This document shows, in pieces, positions 33,312 to 42,182 of a DNA stretch of 58,848 nucleotides. A program made the translations under genes and the position numbers. How positions within the stretch are numbered: the stretch's first letter is position 1; each line of letters opens with the position of its first letter. This stretch comes from an uncultured Gammaproteobacteria bacterium. GTDB taxonomy: Bacteria > Pseudomonadota > Gammaproteobacteria > Pseudomonadales > Pseudomonadaceae. Location: NCBI GenBank assembly GCA_945612235.1, contig CALZAE010000006.1:1-58848 (forward strand). The letters run 5' to 3'. Below the pieces are notes generated by a model that searched no databases, was not told where the DNA came from, and saw only the letters and a list, made by a program, of their open reading frames with translations.

Positions 33312-34313
33312 TTAACGCCAGTCAGCACGATCCATTAAACGAATCGCTTCGGCTTGACGCTTACCGGCCACTTCCACAGGAATAGTATCGGCCTTGAACT
33401 CACCCCACGCAGCGACTTCTTCTGAAGGCTTAACGCTTGGGTTGGCTGGGAACTCTTGGTTAATACCAGCAAAAATGCTTTGTGCTTCGTCAGTAGTCAT
33501 CCACTCCAACAACTTACGTGCTTCATCAGCATGCGGTGCGTATTTAGTAATACCAGCACCAGACAAGTTCACGTGTACACCACGATCATCTTGGTTAGGC
33601 CAGAATAGTTTGACTTTGAGATCTGGATTTTGCTTGTGCAAGCGACCGTAGTAGTAACTGTTAACGATACCCACATCACACTGGCCCGCATCGATGGCTT
33701 GCAGTAGAGCTGTGTCGTCGGAGAATACATCGGTGGCAAGATTACCAATCCAAGATTTAACCAGTGTCTCGGTTTTTTCTGCGCCATGCGTTTCAATCAA
33801 GGTGGCAGTCAACGATTGGTTGTACACTTTTTTACTGGTACGTAAGCACAAACGACCTTCCCAGTTTTTATCCGCGAGAGCTTCGTAGGTGCTCAGTTCT
33901 GCAGGAGTTACGCGGTCTGTTGAGTAAGCAATGGTCCGTGCACGCAGTGATAAACCGGTCCACTTATCATTACTGGAGCGGTACTGGGCAGGGATATTGG
34001 CTTTGATCGCGTCTGAGTTGAGCGGCTGTAAAATATCCATTTGCTCAGCTTGCCACAGGTTACCGGCATCCACAGTGATCAGGATGTCTGCTGGCGTGTT
34101 GCCACCTTCAGCTTTTAAGCGCGCCATCAGTGGCGCTTCTTTATCGGTAATAAATTTGATCTTCACACCGGTTTTTTCAGTGTATTTATCAAAAACAGGT
34201 TTAATCAGCTCGTCGATACGTGATGAATAGACAACGATATCGTCTGCCGCCTGAACGTGGCCAGCAATAACGCTCAAAGCAAGTGCAGCAAGAATGGGTT
34301 TACGAATCGACAT
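33312..34313 (-). CDS. Fe(3+) ABC transporter substrate-binding protein (FbpA/FutA-like)
   Basis: A 333-aa periplasmic iron-binding protein. The signal peptide is [20 protein letters not shown]. The mature part has [40 protein letters not shown] and the tandem Tyr motif [14 protein letters not shown] (Tyr ligands of Fe3+ in this family). It delivers Fe3+ to FbpB/FbpC-type transporters, but no permease or ATPase gene is adjacent, so its partners are encoded elsewhere. The gene stands alone; no clear Fur box could be assigned upstream. Confidence 0.93.
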   Translation of the reverse strand: MSIRKPILAALALSVIAGHVQAADDIVVYSSRIDELIKPVFDKYTEKTGVKIKFITDKEAPLMARLKAEGGNTPADILITVDAGNLWQAEQMDILQPLNSDAIKANIPAQYRSSNDKWTGLSLRARTIAYSTDRVTPAELSTYEALADKNWEGRLCLRTSKKVYNQSLTATLIETHGAEKTETLVKSWIGNLATDVFSDDTALLQAIDAGQCDVGIVNSYYYGRLHKQNPDLKVKLFWPNQDDRGVHVNLSGAGITKYAPHADEARKLLEWMTTDEAQSIFAGINQEFPANPSVKPSEEVAAWGEFKADTIPVEVAGKRQAEAIRLMDRADWR

Positions 34314-34455
34314 GGCAACCTCGGGTTAGGTGTGAAATTACGTAAATGATAGTTACTTGCATTTAGTTTATCAACTAAATATAGCGAAATGAGCTGATTA
34401 ATACCTTGTGCGTCTACGGGGTAGAGGCAGTAACACCGTCTCAAGAGGGCGGTAT

Positions 34456-34488
34456 CCTCTGCTTGCGCGTGTTGGGCGCGGGCAGAGG
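34456..34488 (-). terminator. Hairpin downstream of the ubi operon
   Basis: CCTCTGC (34456-34462) and GCAGAGG (34482-34488), with an inner GCGC/GCGC pairing, lie just after the ubiI-type stop in the transcription direction. On the minus strand the sequence after the stop codon reaches this stem within 10 nt. Confidence 0.6.
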
Positions 34489-34497
34489 AGCAAAAAT

Positions 34498-35715
34498 TTA
34501 AGGCTTAGCTAAATCGGGTAAGTTGTTACCTAAACCCAGGGCTTGCCGCACAAATAGCGTTTTGGCTTGGCTGAGATTATCCACTATTTTCAGACCACTA
34601 TTGCGCAACCAGCGCACGGCTAAGGCATCGGCTTGGAATAAGTGCTGGAAGCTTTCCATGGCCGCCATCATGGCGAGATTTTCGGGCATGCGACGGCGCT
34701 CAAAGCGGCTGAGTACGCGCTCGCTAGCGATATTTTCACCACGTGACAAGGCATGTAATAACACTTCAGCTAACACCGCGGCATCTAAAAAGCCTAAGTT
34801 CACGCCTTGGCCTGCTAAGGGGTGAATGCTGTGTGCGGCATCACCAATCAATGCTAAGCCCGGCTCCACATAACGTTTAGCGTGGCGCTGGCGCAGTGGA
34901 ATTGCATAGCGTGCATCCGCATGTAGTATGGCACCTAAGCGCTGTTCGCTGGCTTGGCCCAGTGCAGCGCAAAACGCGGCATCATCCAGAGCCATGATCT
35001 TTTCGGCTTGCTCTTTAGGCACTGACCAAACAATGGAGCACCAGTTTTTTCCATCTTGATGCTGCAGTGGTAGTAGGGCCAGCGGGCCTTCATCGGTAAA
35101 ACGTTGCCAAGCAGTGCGTTGGTGGGCTTGCTCACAGCGCACGCTGGTGACAATGGCGTGGTGCAGATAATCCCACTCACGGGTGGCGCAGCCAGTTAAG
35201 CTGCGAATGGCTGAGTTAGCACCGTCGGCAGCAATCACCAAGGGGCTGCGGATCTCACGCCCGTCATTGAGCAGCATCAGCCAACCGTTGCTGGAATGGC
35301 GCAGTTGCTCAACGGTGGAGTGGGCCAGCAAGGTGATCTCAGATTTGTGCAGCTGCTCTAGTAGCGCATCTTGCACAACCTTATTTTCAACAATATGGCC
35401 CAACACCTTGGCGTGTACGCTACTGGCTGAGAAATCAATTTTCCCTGTGCCTGAGCCATCCCATACATGCATCTCAGAGTAAGGACTGGCACGACGTTGG
35501 ACTATACCTGGCCACGCCTGTACGCGCTCTAAAATCCGCTGGCTAGCAATCGATAATGCACTGACACGCGGCTCAAAAGGTTGCTCGGCACTAAAGCTTG
35601 TAACTGCCAGCGGACTGCGATCGACGACAATGATATTCAGGCCGCTGTCTTTCAGTGCTAAGGCCAGCGTACTGCCGACCATTCCTGCGCCGACAATGAT
35701 TAAATCTGCGTGCAT
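34498..35715 (-). CDS. ubiI: UbiH/UbiI-family FAD monooxygenase (second copy, VisC-type)
   Basis: A 405-aa flavoprotein hydroxylase of ubiquinone synthesis. FAD motif ADLIIVGAGMVGSTLALALK at residues 3-22; DG motif PLVIAADGANSAIR; second FAD motif LALIGDAAHSIHPLAGQGVN then LGFLDA. The order pepP-ubiH-this gene is standard for pseudomonads, where it is annotated visC/ubiI (C5 hydroxylase). Start 35715 has AGGAG 7 nt upstream; an upstream frame to 35745 is less likely. The specific ring position is inferred from gene order, not from the sequence. Confidence 0.88.
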   Translation of the reverse strand: MHADLIIVGAGMVGSTLALALKDSGLNIIVVDRSPLAVTSFSAEQPFEPRVSALSIASQRILERVQAWPGIVQRRASPYSEMHVWDGSGTGKIDFSASSVHAKVLGHIVENKVVQDALLEQLHKSEITLLAHSTVEQLRHSSNGWLMLLNDGREIRSPLVIAADGANSAIRSLTGCATREWDYLHHAIVTSVRCEQAHQRTAWQRFTDEGPLALLPLQHQDGKNWCSIVWSVPKEQAEKIMALDDAAFCAALGQASEQRLGAILHADARYAIPLRQRHAKRYVEPGLALIGDAAHSIHPLAGQGVNLGFLDAAVLAEVLLHALSRGENIASERVLSRFERRRMPENLAMMAAMESFQHLFQADALAVRWLRNSGLKIVDNLSQAKTLFVRQALGLGNNLPDLAKP

Positions 35716-35818
35716 ATTGAAGCTCCTACTCTGCAGTGGCAGCAAGCTGCGCTGTCGATATCTGACGTCTACCGTCGGGCAAAATTGTTTTTTGCATAAG
35801 TTGCATCATGCTTTAAAT

Positions 35819-37009
35819 CTAATCCAGAGTACTGCGCACACCGATGCCCATGGCTTGGCGGGCAAACCAGCGTTTGGCTGGCGGTAGTAAATCCAAACCT
35901 AATAAACCTAAGTTGCGCCCACCCGCCAGTAGTGGCTGTGTATTGGAAAATAAGCGCGTGACCCGATCAGAGAAGCCAATGGTCAGTTCTTGATCTAATT
36001 GCTGCGTCTGTTGAAAACGTTGCAGAGTTGCCAGATCACCAGGGGTGTCAGGGCCGCTTAAAATGCAGTCAGCCAAGGCCATACTGTCGCGCAATGACAA
36101 GTTATAGCCTTGCCCCGCGACGGGGTGCAGGCTGTGTGCTGCGTTACCTAATACCGCTAGATGAGCCCGCACTTGCTCGCTGCTTTCAATCAAGCTTAAG
36201 GGATACATATAGCGACTGCCGATTTGCTCAATGGCACCCAAGCGATAACCAAAGCAGGCTTGCAGTTCGGCAATAAATTCTTTGTTAGGTAAAGCGTACA
36301 GGCGCTGAGCTTCATTGGGCTCGCGGGTCCAAATTAAGACACAGCGGTTATCGGGTAAGGGCAGTAAAGCCATGGGGCCGTCGTCGGTAAAACGCTCAAA
36401 AGCCATACCTTGGTGCGGTAGTGCGCTGCTGATATTGGCAATCAGCGCAGTCTGTCCGTAGGCGGTTTTATGCGCGTGAATGCCTTGTTGCTCGCGCAGT
36501 CCAGAACGACCGCCATCGGCTAAAATAGCTAGATCACAGTCAATGGTGCTGCCATCGTCCAGCTCTAAGTGATAACCATCGCTTAATGCCTGCATTTTTT
36601 CTACGCGTGCCGGGCAGCGCCATTCAATCACATCGCTGTCGAGAGCCGCCCAGAGGCAATGGCCGAGCCAAGCATTTTCCACCACATAGCCCAGTGCCGC
36701 TACACCTTCTTCTTTAGCGTTTAAACGTGCTGCAGCAAAGCGCCCACGATCAGAAATATGAATATCGTGAATCGCTTCAGCGCGAGGAGCAATAGCTTCC
36801 CAAAGCCCTAAGTGCTGATAGATTTGCTGACTGCCATAGGATAACGCCGAGGCGCGACCATCATAACTGGGTTGGTAGCTGTCACCGGGCGCATAGGGCT
36901 CAATCAGAATGATTTTCCAGTTGCGCTCGCGGGCTCCAGCTTGCAAAGCCAGCGCTAAACTTGCGCCGACTAAGCCACCACCAATAATTGCAATCTGCAC
37001 TCGGCTCAT
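35819..37009 (-). CDS. ubiH: 2-octaprenyl-6-methoxyphenyl hydroxylase UbiH
   Basis: A 396-aa FAD monooxygenase. FAD motif IAIIGGGLVGASLALALQAG at residues 7-26, DG motif CDLAILADGGRSGLREQQGI, second FAD motif LAVLGNAAHSLHPVAGQGYN then LSLRD. It hydroxylates the quinone ring of ubiquinone precursors at C6 in E. coli numbering. ATG 37009 lies 3 nt after the pepP stop, so translation is probably coupled. The neighbouring ubiI-type gene is a paralogue. Confidence 0.93.
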   Translation of the reverse strand: MSRVQIAIIGGGLVGASLALALQAGARERNWKIILIEPYAPGDSYQPSYDGRASALSYGSQQIYQHLGLWEAIAPRAEAIHDIHISDRGRFAAARLNAKEEGVAALGYVVENAWLGHCLWAALDSDVIEWRCPARVEKMQALSDGYHLELDDGSTIDCDLAILADGGRSGLREQQGIHAHKTAYGQTALIANISSALPHQGMAFERFTDDGPMALLPLPDNRCVLIWTREPNEAQRLYALPNKEFIAELQACFGYRLGAIEQIGSRYMYPLSLIESSEQVRAHLAVLGNAAHSLHPVAGQGYNLSLRDSMALADCILSGPDTPGDLATLQRFQQTQQLDQELTIGFSDRVTRLFSNTQPLLAGGRNLGLLGLDLLPPAKRWFARQAMGIGVRSTLD

Positions 37010-37012
37010 AGA

Positions 37013-38347
37013 TTAAGCTCCTGGTTGTTGTGCTGCTGCCATTAATGCTTCAATTTCATCGATTGTTTTAGGTACCGCATTGGTCAGGACACGGCAACCA
37101 TTTTCGGTAACCACCACATCGTCTTCGATGCGCACACCAATTCCACGCCATTGCTCAGGCACAGTTAAGTTATCCACCGCGATATAAATGCCAGGCTCGA
37201 CAGTCATAGTCATGCCCACGGCGAGTTTGCGCCAAGTGCCGTTGATTTTGTATTCACCCACATCATGCACATCCAGTCCCAGCCAGTGGCCGGCACGGTG
37301 CATATAAAAGGGGCGGTAAGCATCAGTAGCAATCAGTTCTTCCAGCTCACCTTGCAGCAGGCCCAACTCCAGCAGACCTGCGGTAATCACCCGCACCGTT
37401 GCATCATGCGCATCATTCCAGCAGTGCTGAGGTGAAATATAATTCATCGCCTCAAGGTTGGCTTGCAGCACAATATTGTAAATGGCTTTTTGCTCAGGGC
37501 TGAAACGGCCACTGACCGGGAAGGTGCGGGTGATATCGCTGGCGTAGCAGTCAATCTCACAGCCGGCATCAATCAATACCAAGTCACCGTTGTGCAGCGG
37601 CGCATTGTTTTCGGTGTAATGCAAAATACAGGCATTTTTACCGCTGGCGACAATGGATGAATACGCCGGTAAGCGTGCGCCGCCTTTGCGAAACTCATAA
37701 TCGAGTTCTGCTTCTAAATGATATTCAAATAAACCTTGCTGAGCGGCTTGCATGGCACGGATATGTGCACGACAGGAAATATCTGCAGCCTGCTGCATGG
37801 TGGCGATTTCAGCCGGACTTTTGTGCAGACGTGCTTCGTGTAGCAGTGGATCAAGCATGGCTAGCTCAGTCGGCGGCTGTGCGCCAGCGCGTGCTTGACT
37901 GCGGATGGTCTTTAGCCAAGTAAACATTTGCTGATCAAACTCAGGATGATTGCCGATGGAGTAATAGACGCGTTCACGACCGTCCATTAATTTAGGTAAA
38001 ATCTCATCCAGTTCACTGATCGCAAAAGCATCATCAGCTTGGTAGTCAGCCATCACGCCAGCTTGGCCAGCGCGTAGACCTTCCCACAATTCACGCTCGG
38101 GGTTGCGCTCACGGCAAAACACCACAAACTCGCCCTGTTCACGATTGGGGATTAACACCAGCACCGCTTCGGGCTCAGCAAAGCCTGACAAGTAGAAAAA
38201 GTCGCTGTCTTGTCGATACGGGTATTCAACGCTGCTGTTACGCGTGCTAACGGCTGCTGCAGGCAAAATGGCAATGCTGTTGGGCGTCATGCTTTGCATC
38301 AATTGCTGGCGGCGTTGGGCGTATTCAGAGATGCTGATTGAGCTCAT
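37013..38347 (-). CDS. pepP: Xaa-Pro aminopeptidase PepP
   Basis: A 444-aa metallopeptidase of family M24B that removes N-terminal residues before Pro. The N-terminal domain has RRQQLMQSMTPNSIAILPAA; the pita-bread catalytic domain has VLIDAGCEIDCYASDITRTF (Asp metal ligands), MHRAGHWLGLDVHDVGEY (His), MTVEPGIYI (Glu) and VRIEDDVVVTENG (Glu). Length matches E. coli PepP (441 aa). It is the second gene of the ygfB-pepP-ubiH-ubiI operon, 21 nt after ygfB. Confidence 0.96.
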   Translation of the reverse strand: MSSISISEYAQRRQQLMQSMTPNSIAILPAAAVSTRNSSVEYPYRQDSDFFYLSGFAEPEAVLVLIPNREQGEFVVFCRERNPERELWEGLRAGQAGVMADYQADDAFAISELDEILPKLMDGRERVYYSIGNHPEFDQQMFTWLKTIRSQARAGAQPPTELAMLDPLLHEARLHKSPAEIATMQQAADISCRAHIRAMQAAQQGLFEYHLEAELDYEFRKGGARLPAYSSIVASGKNACILHYTENNAPLHNGDLVLIDAGCEIDCYASDITRTFPVSGRFSPEQKAIYNIVLQANLEAMNYISPQHCWNDAHDATVRVITAGLLELGLLQGELEELIATDAYRPFYMHRAGHWLGLDVHDVGEYKINGTWRKLAVGMTMTVEPGIYIAVDNLTVPEQWRGIGVRIEDDVVVTENGCRVLTNAVPKTIDEIEALMAAAQQPGA

Positions 38348-38368
38348 GCGGTGTGGCTCCTGTAAGTA

Positions 38369-38944
38369 TTAATGTACGGCGGGTGTGATGTCTTTAGCGT
38401 CATCAGGCTTAGGCGGCGTGTAGTTGCCGCACTCGGTAAAGAGGAATAAGGGGACAACGCGCAGGTACTCGCTGACTTCCATATAAGCCACTTCGCCTTC
38501 TTCGTGTTCTTCTTCATCAACTTCAATTTGTGCGATAGAAATCAGATCTTCCAAGATTTCACGTACATCTTTAGAAATCTCAGTGTTACCGATACTGCCA
38601 CCAAAGCCGCTTAAAAAGCCTTGTGCCCACTGACCTAAAGCCGTGGTGCGCACTTCGAGTGACTCATCATCGCTGGGCAATAGTAAGGTCAGCGATACGC
38701 TGCTATCTGCGATGAGTTCAGCCTTAACCATTTCTTGTAGGCCGAGCAATGCCGCATGTAGGCTGGAGGGTACTGCTTCGTCAAACAGATCTTGGGCTTC
38801 TTCGAGCCAGCCTTCAGCGCTAAAACCAGCACCGGCACAGCAGCGGCCAAGGAGTAAACCTTGCAGCTCAGCTGGTGAAACAGTGTGGCCGCTGGTGCCA
38901 AGTAAGGTGGCAAATGAGGTGTAAGCAGATTGAGATTGGGGCAT
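38369..38944 (-). CDS. ygfB: UPF0149 family protein YgfB
   Basis: A 191-aa helical acidic protein of the YgfB/YecA family: SYTSFATLLGTSGHTVSPAE-like start (AYTSFATLLG), LQGLLLGRCCAGAGFSAEGW and QWAQGFLSGFGGS; the C-terminal part is Glu/Asp-rich (QIEVDEEEHEEGEVAYMEVS) and ends in a proline-containing tail. In P. aeruginosa YgfB modulates antibiotic-resistance regulation. It heads the pepP operon and is divergent from the TIGR02449-zapA unit across 314 bp (38945-39258), in which I see no other gene. Confidence 0.9.
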   Translation of the reverse strand: MPQSQSAYTSFATLLGTSGHTVSPAELQGLLLGRCCAGAGFSAEGWLEEAQDLFDEAVPSSLHAALLGLQEMVKAELIADSSVSLTLLLPSDDESLEVRTTALGQWAQGFLSGFGGSIGNTEISKDVREILEDLISIAQIEVDEEEHEEGEVAYMEVSEYLRVVPLFLFTECGNYTPPKPDDAKDITPAVH

Positions 38945-39258
38945 GAAAAATCCGAAATAATGGAACTGTTACGTGGTTTTAAGAGTCGTTTATGTGCTGT
39001 ATCTGAGTATATCGCGTTGTGGCCTATGGCGCTAAGTGGTGATCTTGGTCATTGCCACTCTCTGGGCTGCTTGAGACGCTGAGCCGCAGTCATAAAAGGC
39101 TGCAAGGCTGTGTACTTAAATTGAAATATGCCCAATATTGCTCGCTGGCTTGAGTTTATTTATTCAAGCGCTTGGATAGCACTGTGCGTGGCGGCTTACG
39201 GGCGTTAGAATGATATACAATAGCAATATGATATGACGTGATAAACAATGGAGGGCTG

Positions 39259-39447
39259 GTGAAAACTATAGATTTGCAAGCCTTGGTGCAAGCCGTTGAA
39301 CACTTGATTCAACGTAACACCGATCTTCACGCACAAAATCAGTTGTTGCGTGAAGAACGTGGGCAACTAATAGAAAAAAACGATATAGCACAGGAAAAAA
39401 TTGTCGCTATGATTTCTCGGCTTAAAGCGTTGGAGCAAGATTTATGA
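39259..39447 (+). CDS. TIGR02449 family coiled-coil protein (ZapB-like)
   Basis: A 62-aa protein that is almost wholly a coiled coil (LVQAVEHLIQRNTDLHAQNQ, EKNDIAQEKIVAMISRLKAL), conserved upstream of zapA in pseudomonads and considered a division-associated relative of ZapB. The GTG at 39259 is chosen because GGAGG lies 4-5 nt upstream; an earlier GTG at 39238 would put this signal inside the gene. It overlaps zapA by ATGA (39444-39447). Confidence 0.85.
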   Translation: MKTIDLQALVQAVEHLIQRNTDLHAQNQLLREERGQLIEKNDIAQEKIVAMISRLKALEQDL

Positions 39448-39740
39448 CTCAATCCCAGACAGTCACGGTACGCATCATGGACAAGGATTATCATATCGCC
39501 TGCCCTGCGCAAGAAAGTGAAAACTTAGAGCGTGCTGCTGAGTATCTTGATAAAAAAATGCGTGGTATTCGCCGCTCAGGTAAAGTGATTGGTGCCGAGC
39601 GTATTGCAGTGATGGCAGCGCTGAATATCACCTATGAGTTGCACAGTAAAGAACATCAAGAACAGTCTAATCAAGCGCATACCGAGCAGGTGCAAGGCTT
39701 GTTGGAGCGTGTGCAAGAGAGTTTAGAAGGCACTGAGTAA
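39444..39740 (+). CDS. zapA: Cell division protein ZapA
   Basis: A 98-aa FtsZ-bundling protein. The N-terminal domain reads TVTVRIMDKDYHIACPAQES then ENLERAAEYLDKKMRGIR and the C-terminal helix GAERIAVMAALNITYELHSK forms the tetramer coiled coil. It follows the ZapB-like gene with translational coupling and precedes the 6S RNA gene, a conserved order in gammaproteobacteria. Confidence 0.96.
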   Translation: MTQSQTVTVRIMDKDYHIACPAQESENLERAAEYLDKKMRGIRRSGKVIGAERIAVMAALNITYELHSKEHQEQSNQAHTEQVQGLLERVQESLEGTE

Positions 39741-39769
39741 TCGACTCTTGAGGCCCACAAAGATTTGTG

Positions 39770-39775
39770 TATACT
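39770..39775 (+). promoter_or_regulatory. -10 box of the 6S RNA gene
   Basis: TATACT lies 6 nt before the predicted RNA 5' end. It overlaps the region just after the zapA stop. Confidence 0.65.
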
Positions 39776-39780
39776 GAGGC

Positions 39781-39962
39781 CATCTCCCTCGAGTGTTGGC
39801 CAGTTAACGTAAGTCCCTGAGCCGATTCATACCAAACCGGGGATTACATTTTTAAATTGGTGTGCATGTCCGCTTGCGGAAAGCCTAAAGATTTGACGTA
39901 ATCTCCACCTTGAACCTTTCTGGTTCAAGGGCAATGTCGACAGCGGCACTTCAGGGGAGGCT
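39781..39962 (+). ncRNA. ssrS: 6S RNA
   Basis: A gene of about 182 nt between zapA and the ygfA homologue, the standard position. It contains the conserved segments GTCCCTGAGCCGATTCATACC near the 5' part, GGTGTGCATGTCCGCTTGCG, AAAGCCTAAAGATTTGACG and CACCTTGAACC with GGTTCAAGGG hairpin, as in E. coli 6S RNA. The ends pair (CATCTCCCTCG with CAGGGGAGG) to form the closing stem, followed by TTATTTTTT. It binds sigma-70 RNA polymerase and acts as a template for product RNAs in stationary phase. Confidence 0.93.
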
Positions 39963-39973
39963 TATTTTTTACC

Positions 39974-40582
39974 ATGCAAACTGATGTTTCTATGTCTCGC
40001 ATCCAACTACGTAAGCAATTACGTCAACAGCGGTGCAATTTATCCCCCAGCCAACAAGCACGCGCGGCACAGCAACTGTTTAAACAGTTAGTTCAGCATC
40101 CGCTATTTCATCGTGCGCGTCACATCGCCTTGTATACTGCCAGTGATGGTGAAATTGATCCGCACCTGATCATGCGTGAAGCATGGCGGCGCGGTAAATC
40201 GGTGTACTTGCCTGTTGTCGCACGCTGGCCCAAAACTGCGATGGTTTTTCAGCGGGTGCGGCCTGTACAGCAATGGGAGAAAAATCGTTTTGGTATTTTG
40301 CAGCCGCGTTGGAATGTCGCTGATCAGCGTGCAGCTTGGACCTTGGATCTAGTGTTATTACCCTTAGTGGGCTTTGATCAGTATGGTGGGCGTTTAGGCA
40401 TGGGCGGAGGTTTTTATGACCGCTGCTTTGCCCAGTTGCACCACAGTGACCATTTGCTGACACCGCAGCGCATAGGTTTGGCGCACGAATGTCAGCGCGT
40501 AGACGGATTACCGCTCGCGCCTTGGGATATACCTCTACATGCTGTAGTTACTGATCAGCAGTGGTATAGGGAACTAGCATAG
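39974..40582 (+). CDS. ygfA: 5-formyltetrahydrofolate cyclo-ligase
   Basis: A 202-aa enzyme that converts 5-formyl-THF to 5,10-methenyl-THF using ATP. Motifs: RIQLRKQLRQQRCNLSPSQQ at the N-terminus, SDGEIDPHLIMREAWRRGKS, and the ATP/folate site LPLVGFDQYGGRLGMGGGFY then DRCFAQL. The start may be ATG 39974 or ATG 39992; no good ribosome-binding site separates them. It lies directly downstream of 6S RNA and can be co-transcribed with it. It overlaps the 3' end of a convergent small gene by 35 bp. Confidence 0.95.
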   Translation: MQTDVSMSRIQLRKQLRQQRCNLSPSQQARAAQQLFKQLVQHPLFHRARHIALYTASDGEIDPHLIMREAWRRGKSVYLPVVARWPKTAMVFQRVRPVQQWEKNRFGILQPRWNVADQRAAWTLDLVLLPLVGFDQYGGRLGMGGGFYDRCFAQLHHSDHLLTPQRIGLAHECQRVDGLPLAPWDIPLHAVVTDQQWYRELA

Positions 40583-40715
40583 TGTCGCTGGGGAATTTTT
40601 GCGCTGCGGTTTGATAATCAGCGCGTTCCCAAAAGCTTTGTGTATATCCAGTGGTTACCACGCCTAAACTCAGAATAATAGCGAGTATCCAGATTAGATC
40701 AGGTTTGCGTTTCAT
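40548..40715 (-). CDS. Small single-pass membrane protein
   Basis: A 55-aa protein with a short basic start (MKRKPDLIW), one membrane helix (WILAIILSLGVVTTGYTQSF) and a polar tail. A similar gene occupies the same place, convergent with ygfA, in P. aeruginosa. Function is unknown. The ATG at 40715 is preferred; GGAGA lies about 11 nt upstream. Its 3' 35 bp overlap the end of ygfA. The gap 40716-41091 carries the promoter of the exporter genes and no other gene that I can see. Confidence 0.6.
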   Translation of the reverse strand: MKRKPDLIWILAIILSLGVVTTGYTQSFWERADYQTAAQKFPSDTMLVPYTTADQ

Positions 40716-41091
40716 TGTCGCTTTGCTCTCCAGCACACTGTATGCAGCGTGTGCAGCTGTTTTTTCGTCATCATTAATGCAATGGTCTGAACTGGCAGGC
40801 TCGTTACACGTCAGCAGCTAGTGATTGCATTTGCTAGGGAAAGTTCAATATTTTTTATAATTGATCTAATAATATCTGCCCATGATCAATAGGCGCGGTA
40901 TTGTCTGACAGAATTCATAAAAAAGCGATAGATAGACTGTCTTTTCCTAGACGAATTGCCGACTAGAGGTACAATCGAGTGATATTTTTAAGGATTGCAG
41001 TCACTTAAACAGATCTGTTGAGCGGCTGATCGAGTTTCTATACCTTCTAGCACCTTTGCTGCTACAGGGTTTCTACTTGCTAGGAGCAAGC

Positions 41092-42060
41092 ATGTCTAAG
41101 CACACCAGCCCATCACGTTTATTTATTGCCCCGTTACTGATTACCTTGGCTGCTGCCGGTGGTTTTGGTTATTGGAAATCACTGCAAGACCGCCTACCCG
41201 AAGGAATTTATGAGGGTAATGGCCGCTTAGAAGCCACCGAGGTGCAAGTGGCGACCAAGTACCCTGGGCGTTTGGCTGAGGTGCTGGTGGCAGAGGGCGA
41301 TAGTGTCAGCGCTGGACAATTACTGGCGCGTATTGATACACGCACCTTAGAAGCACAGCGCAGCCAAGCGCAAGCGGAAGTGTTACGCGCCCAAGAAAAC
41401 GTTGCGGCTGCCCAAGCCACAGTGCATTTGCGGGAAAGTGAGCGCCGCTTAGCGAGCCAAGATTTAAAGCGCTTTCGTGAGTTGTATGCGCGCGGGCATG
41501 CCAGCGGACAGCAAATTGACCAGCAACAGGCACGCTTTGATACAGCTTCCGCTGCTTTAGCAGCAGCTAAAGCGCAAGTACAGGCCGCGCAAGCCACCAT
41601 TGGTGCAGCCGATGCCATGGTGGCGCAGTTGACCAGTGAAATTGATGACAGCAGTTTGCGTGCGCCGATGGCTGGTGTAGTGCAACTACGCTTAGCTGAA
41701 CCCGGCGAAATCTTAGGTGCGGGTGGGCGAGTATTTTTACTGATTGATCCAACCGACCAATATATGAATGTATATTTGCCCTCAGCGGTGGCCGGTCGTT
41801 TAGCGGCTAAAGATCAAGCGCGCATTGTGCTGGACGCTTTACCCGAGCAACCTTTGCCGGCAGAAGTTGCCTTTGTTGCCGGTAAAGCGCAGTTCACTCC
41901 CAAAGAAGTAGAAACCCGTGATGAACGCCAAAAATTGGTGTTTCGCGTCAAGTTGCGTCTGACCGACCCCGCTGCGGTACCGCAAGCTAAACCTGGTATG
42001 CCAGGCTCGGCTTATGTGCGACAGGCTGCTGATGTGCGCTGGCCTGAATCGATGCAATAA
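41092..42060 (+). CDS. HlyD-family membrane fusion protein
   Basis: A 322-aa periplasmic adaptor. One N-terminal membrane anchor (RLFIAPLLITLAAAGGFGYW), then a biotinyl-lipoyl domain half (VQVATKYPGRLAEVLVAEGD then SVSAGQLLARID), a long alpha-hairpin rich in Ala/Gln (about 85-185), the second lipoyl half and a beta-barrel. It links an inner-membrane exporter to the outer membrane. Start 41092 has AGGAG 5 nt upstream. It forms one unit with the two ABC genes that follow, similar to YhiI-RbbA-YhhJ of E. coli and PA5232-5230. Confidence 0.92.
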   Translation: MSKHTSPSRLFIAPLLITLAAAGGFGYWKSLQDRLPEGIYEGNGRLEATEVQVATKYPGRLAEVLVAEGDSVSAGQLLARIDTRTLEAQRSQAQAEVLRAQENVAAAQATVHLRESERRLASQDLKRFRELYARGHASGQQIDQQQARFDTASAALAAAKAQVQAAQATIGAADAMVAQLTSEIDDSSLRAPMAGVVQLRLAEPGEILGAGGRVFLLIDPTDQYMNVYLPSAVAGRLAAKDQARIVLDALPEQPLPAEVAFVAGKAQFTPKEVETRDERQKLVFRVKLRLTDPAAVPQAKPGMPGSAYVRQAADVRWPESMQ

Positions 42061-42182
42061 GCTGAGAGAGTGTGCTGGGTTGCGGCTATGCGCAGCGCAG
42101 CTTGATGCAGAGAGTAGCAATAGATGCTGCACTTGTTGTTGAGTGTGGCGTGTGCAGCCATGGTTTGGGTGGGTAGAGCAGC

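Noticed and set aside
34314-34400. Fur box upstream of the iron-binding protein gene
   Set aside because: AAATGATAGTTACTTGCATTT has one half-site only; too weak to call.
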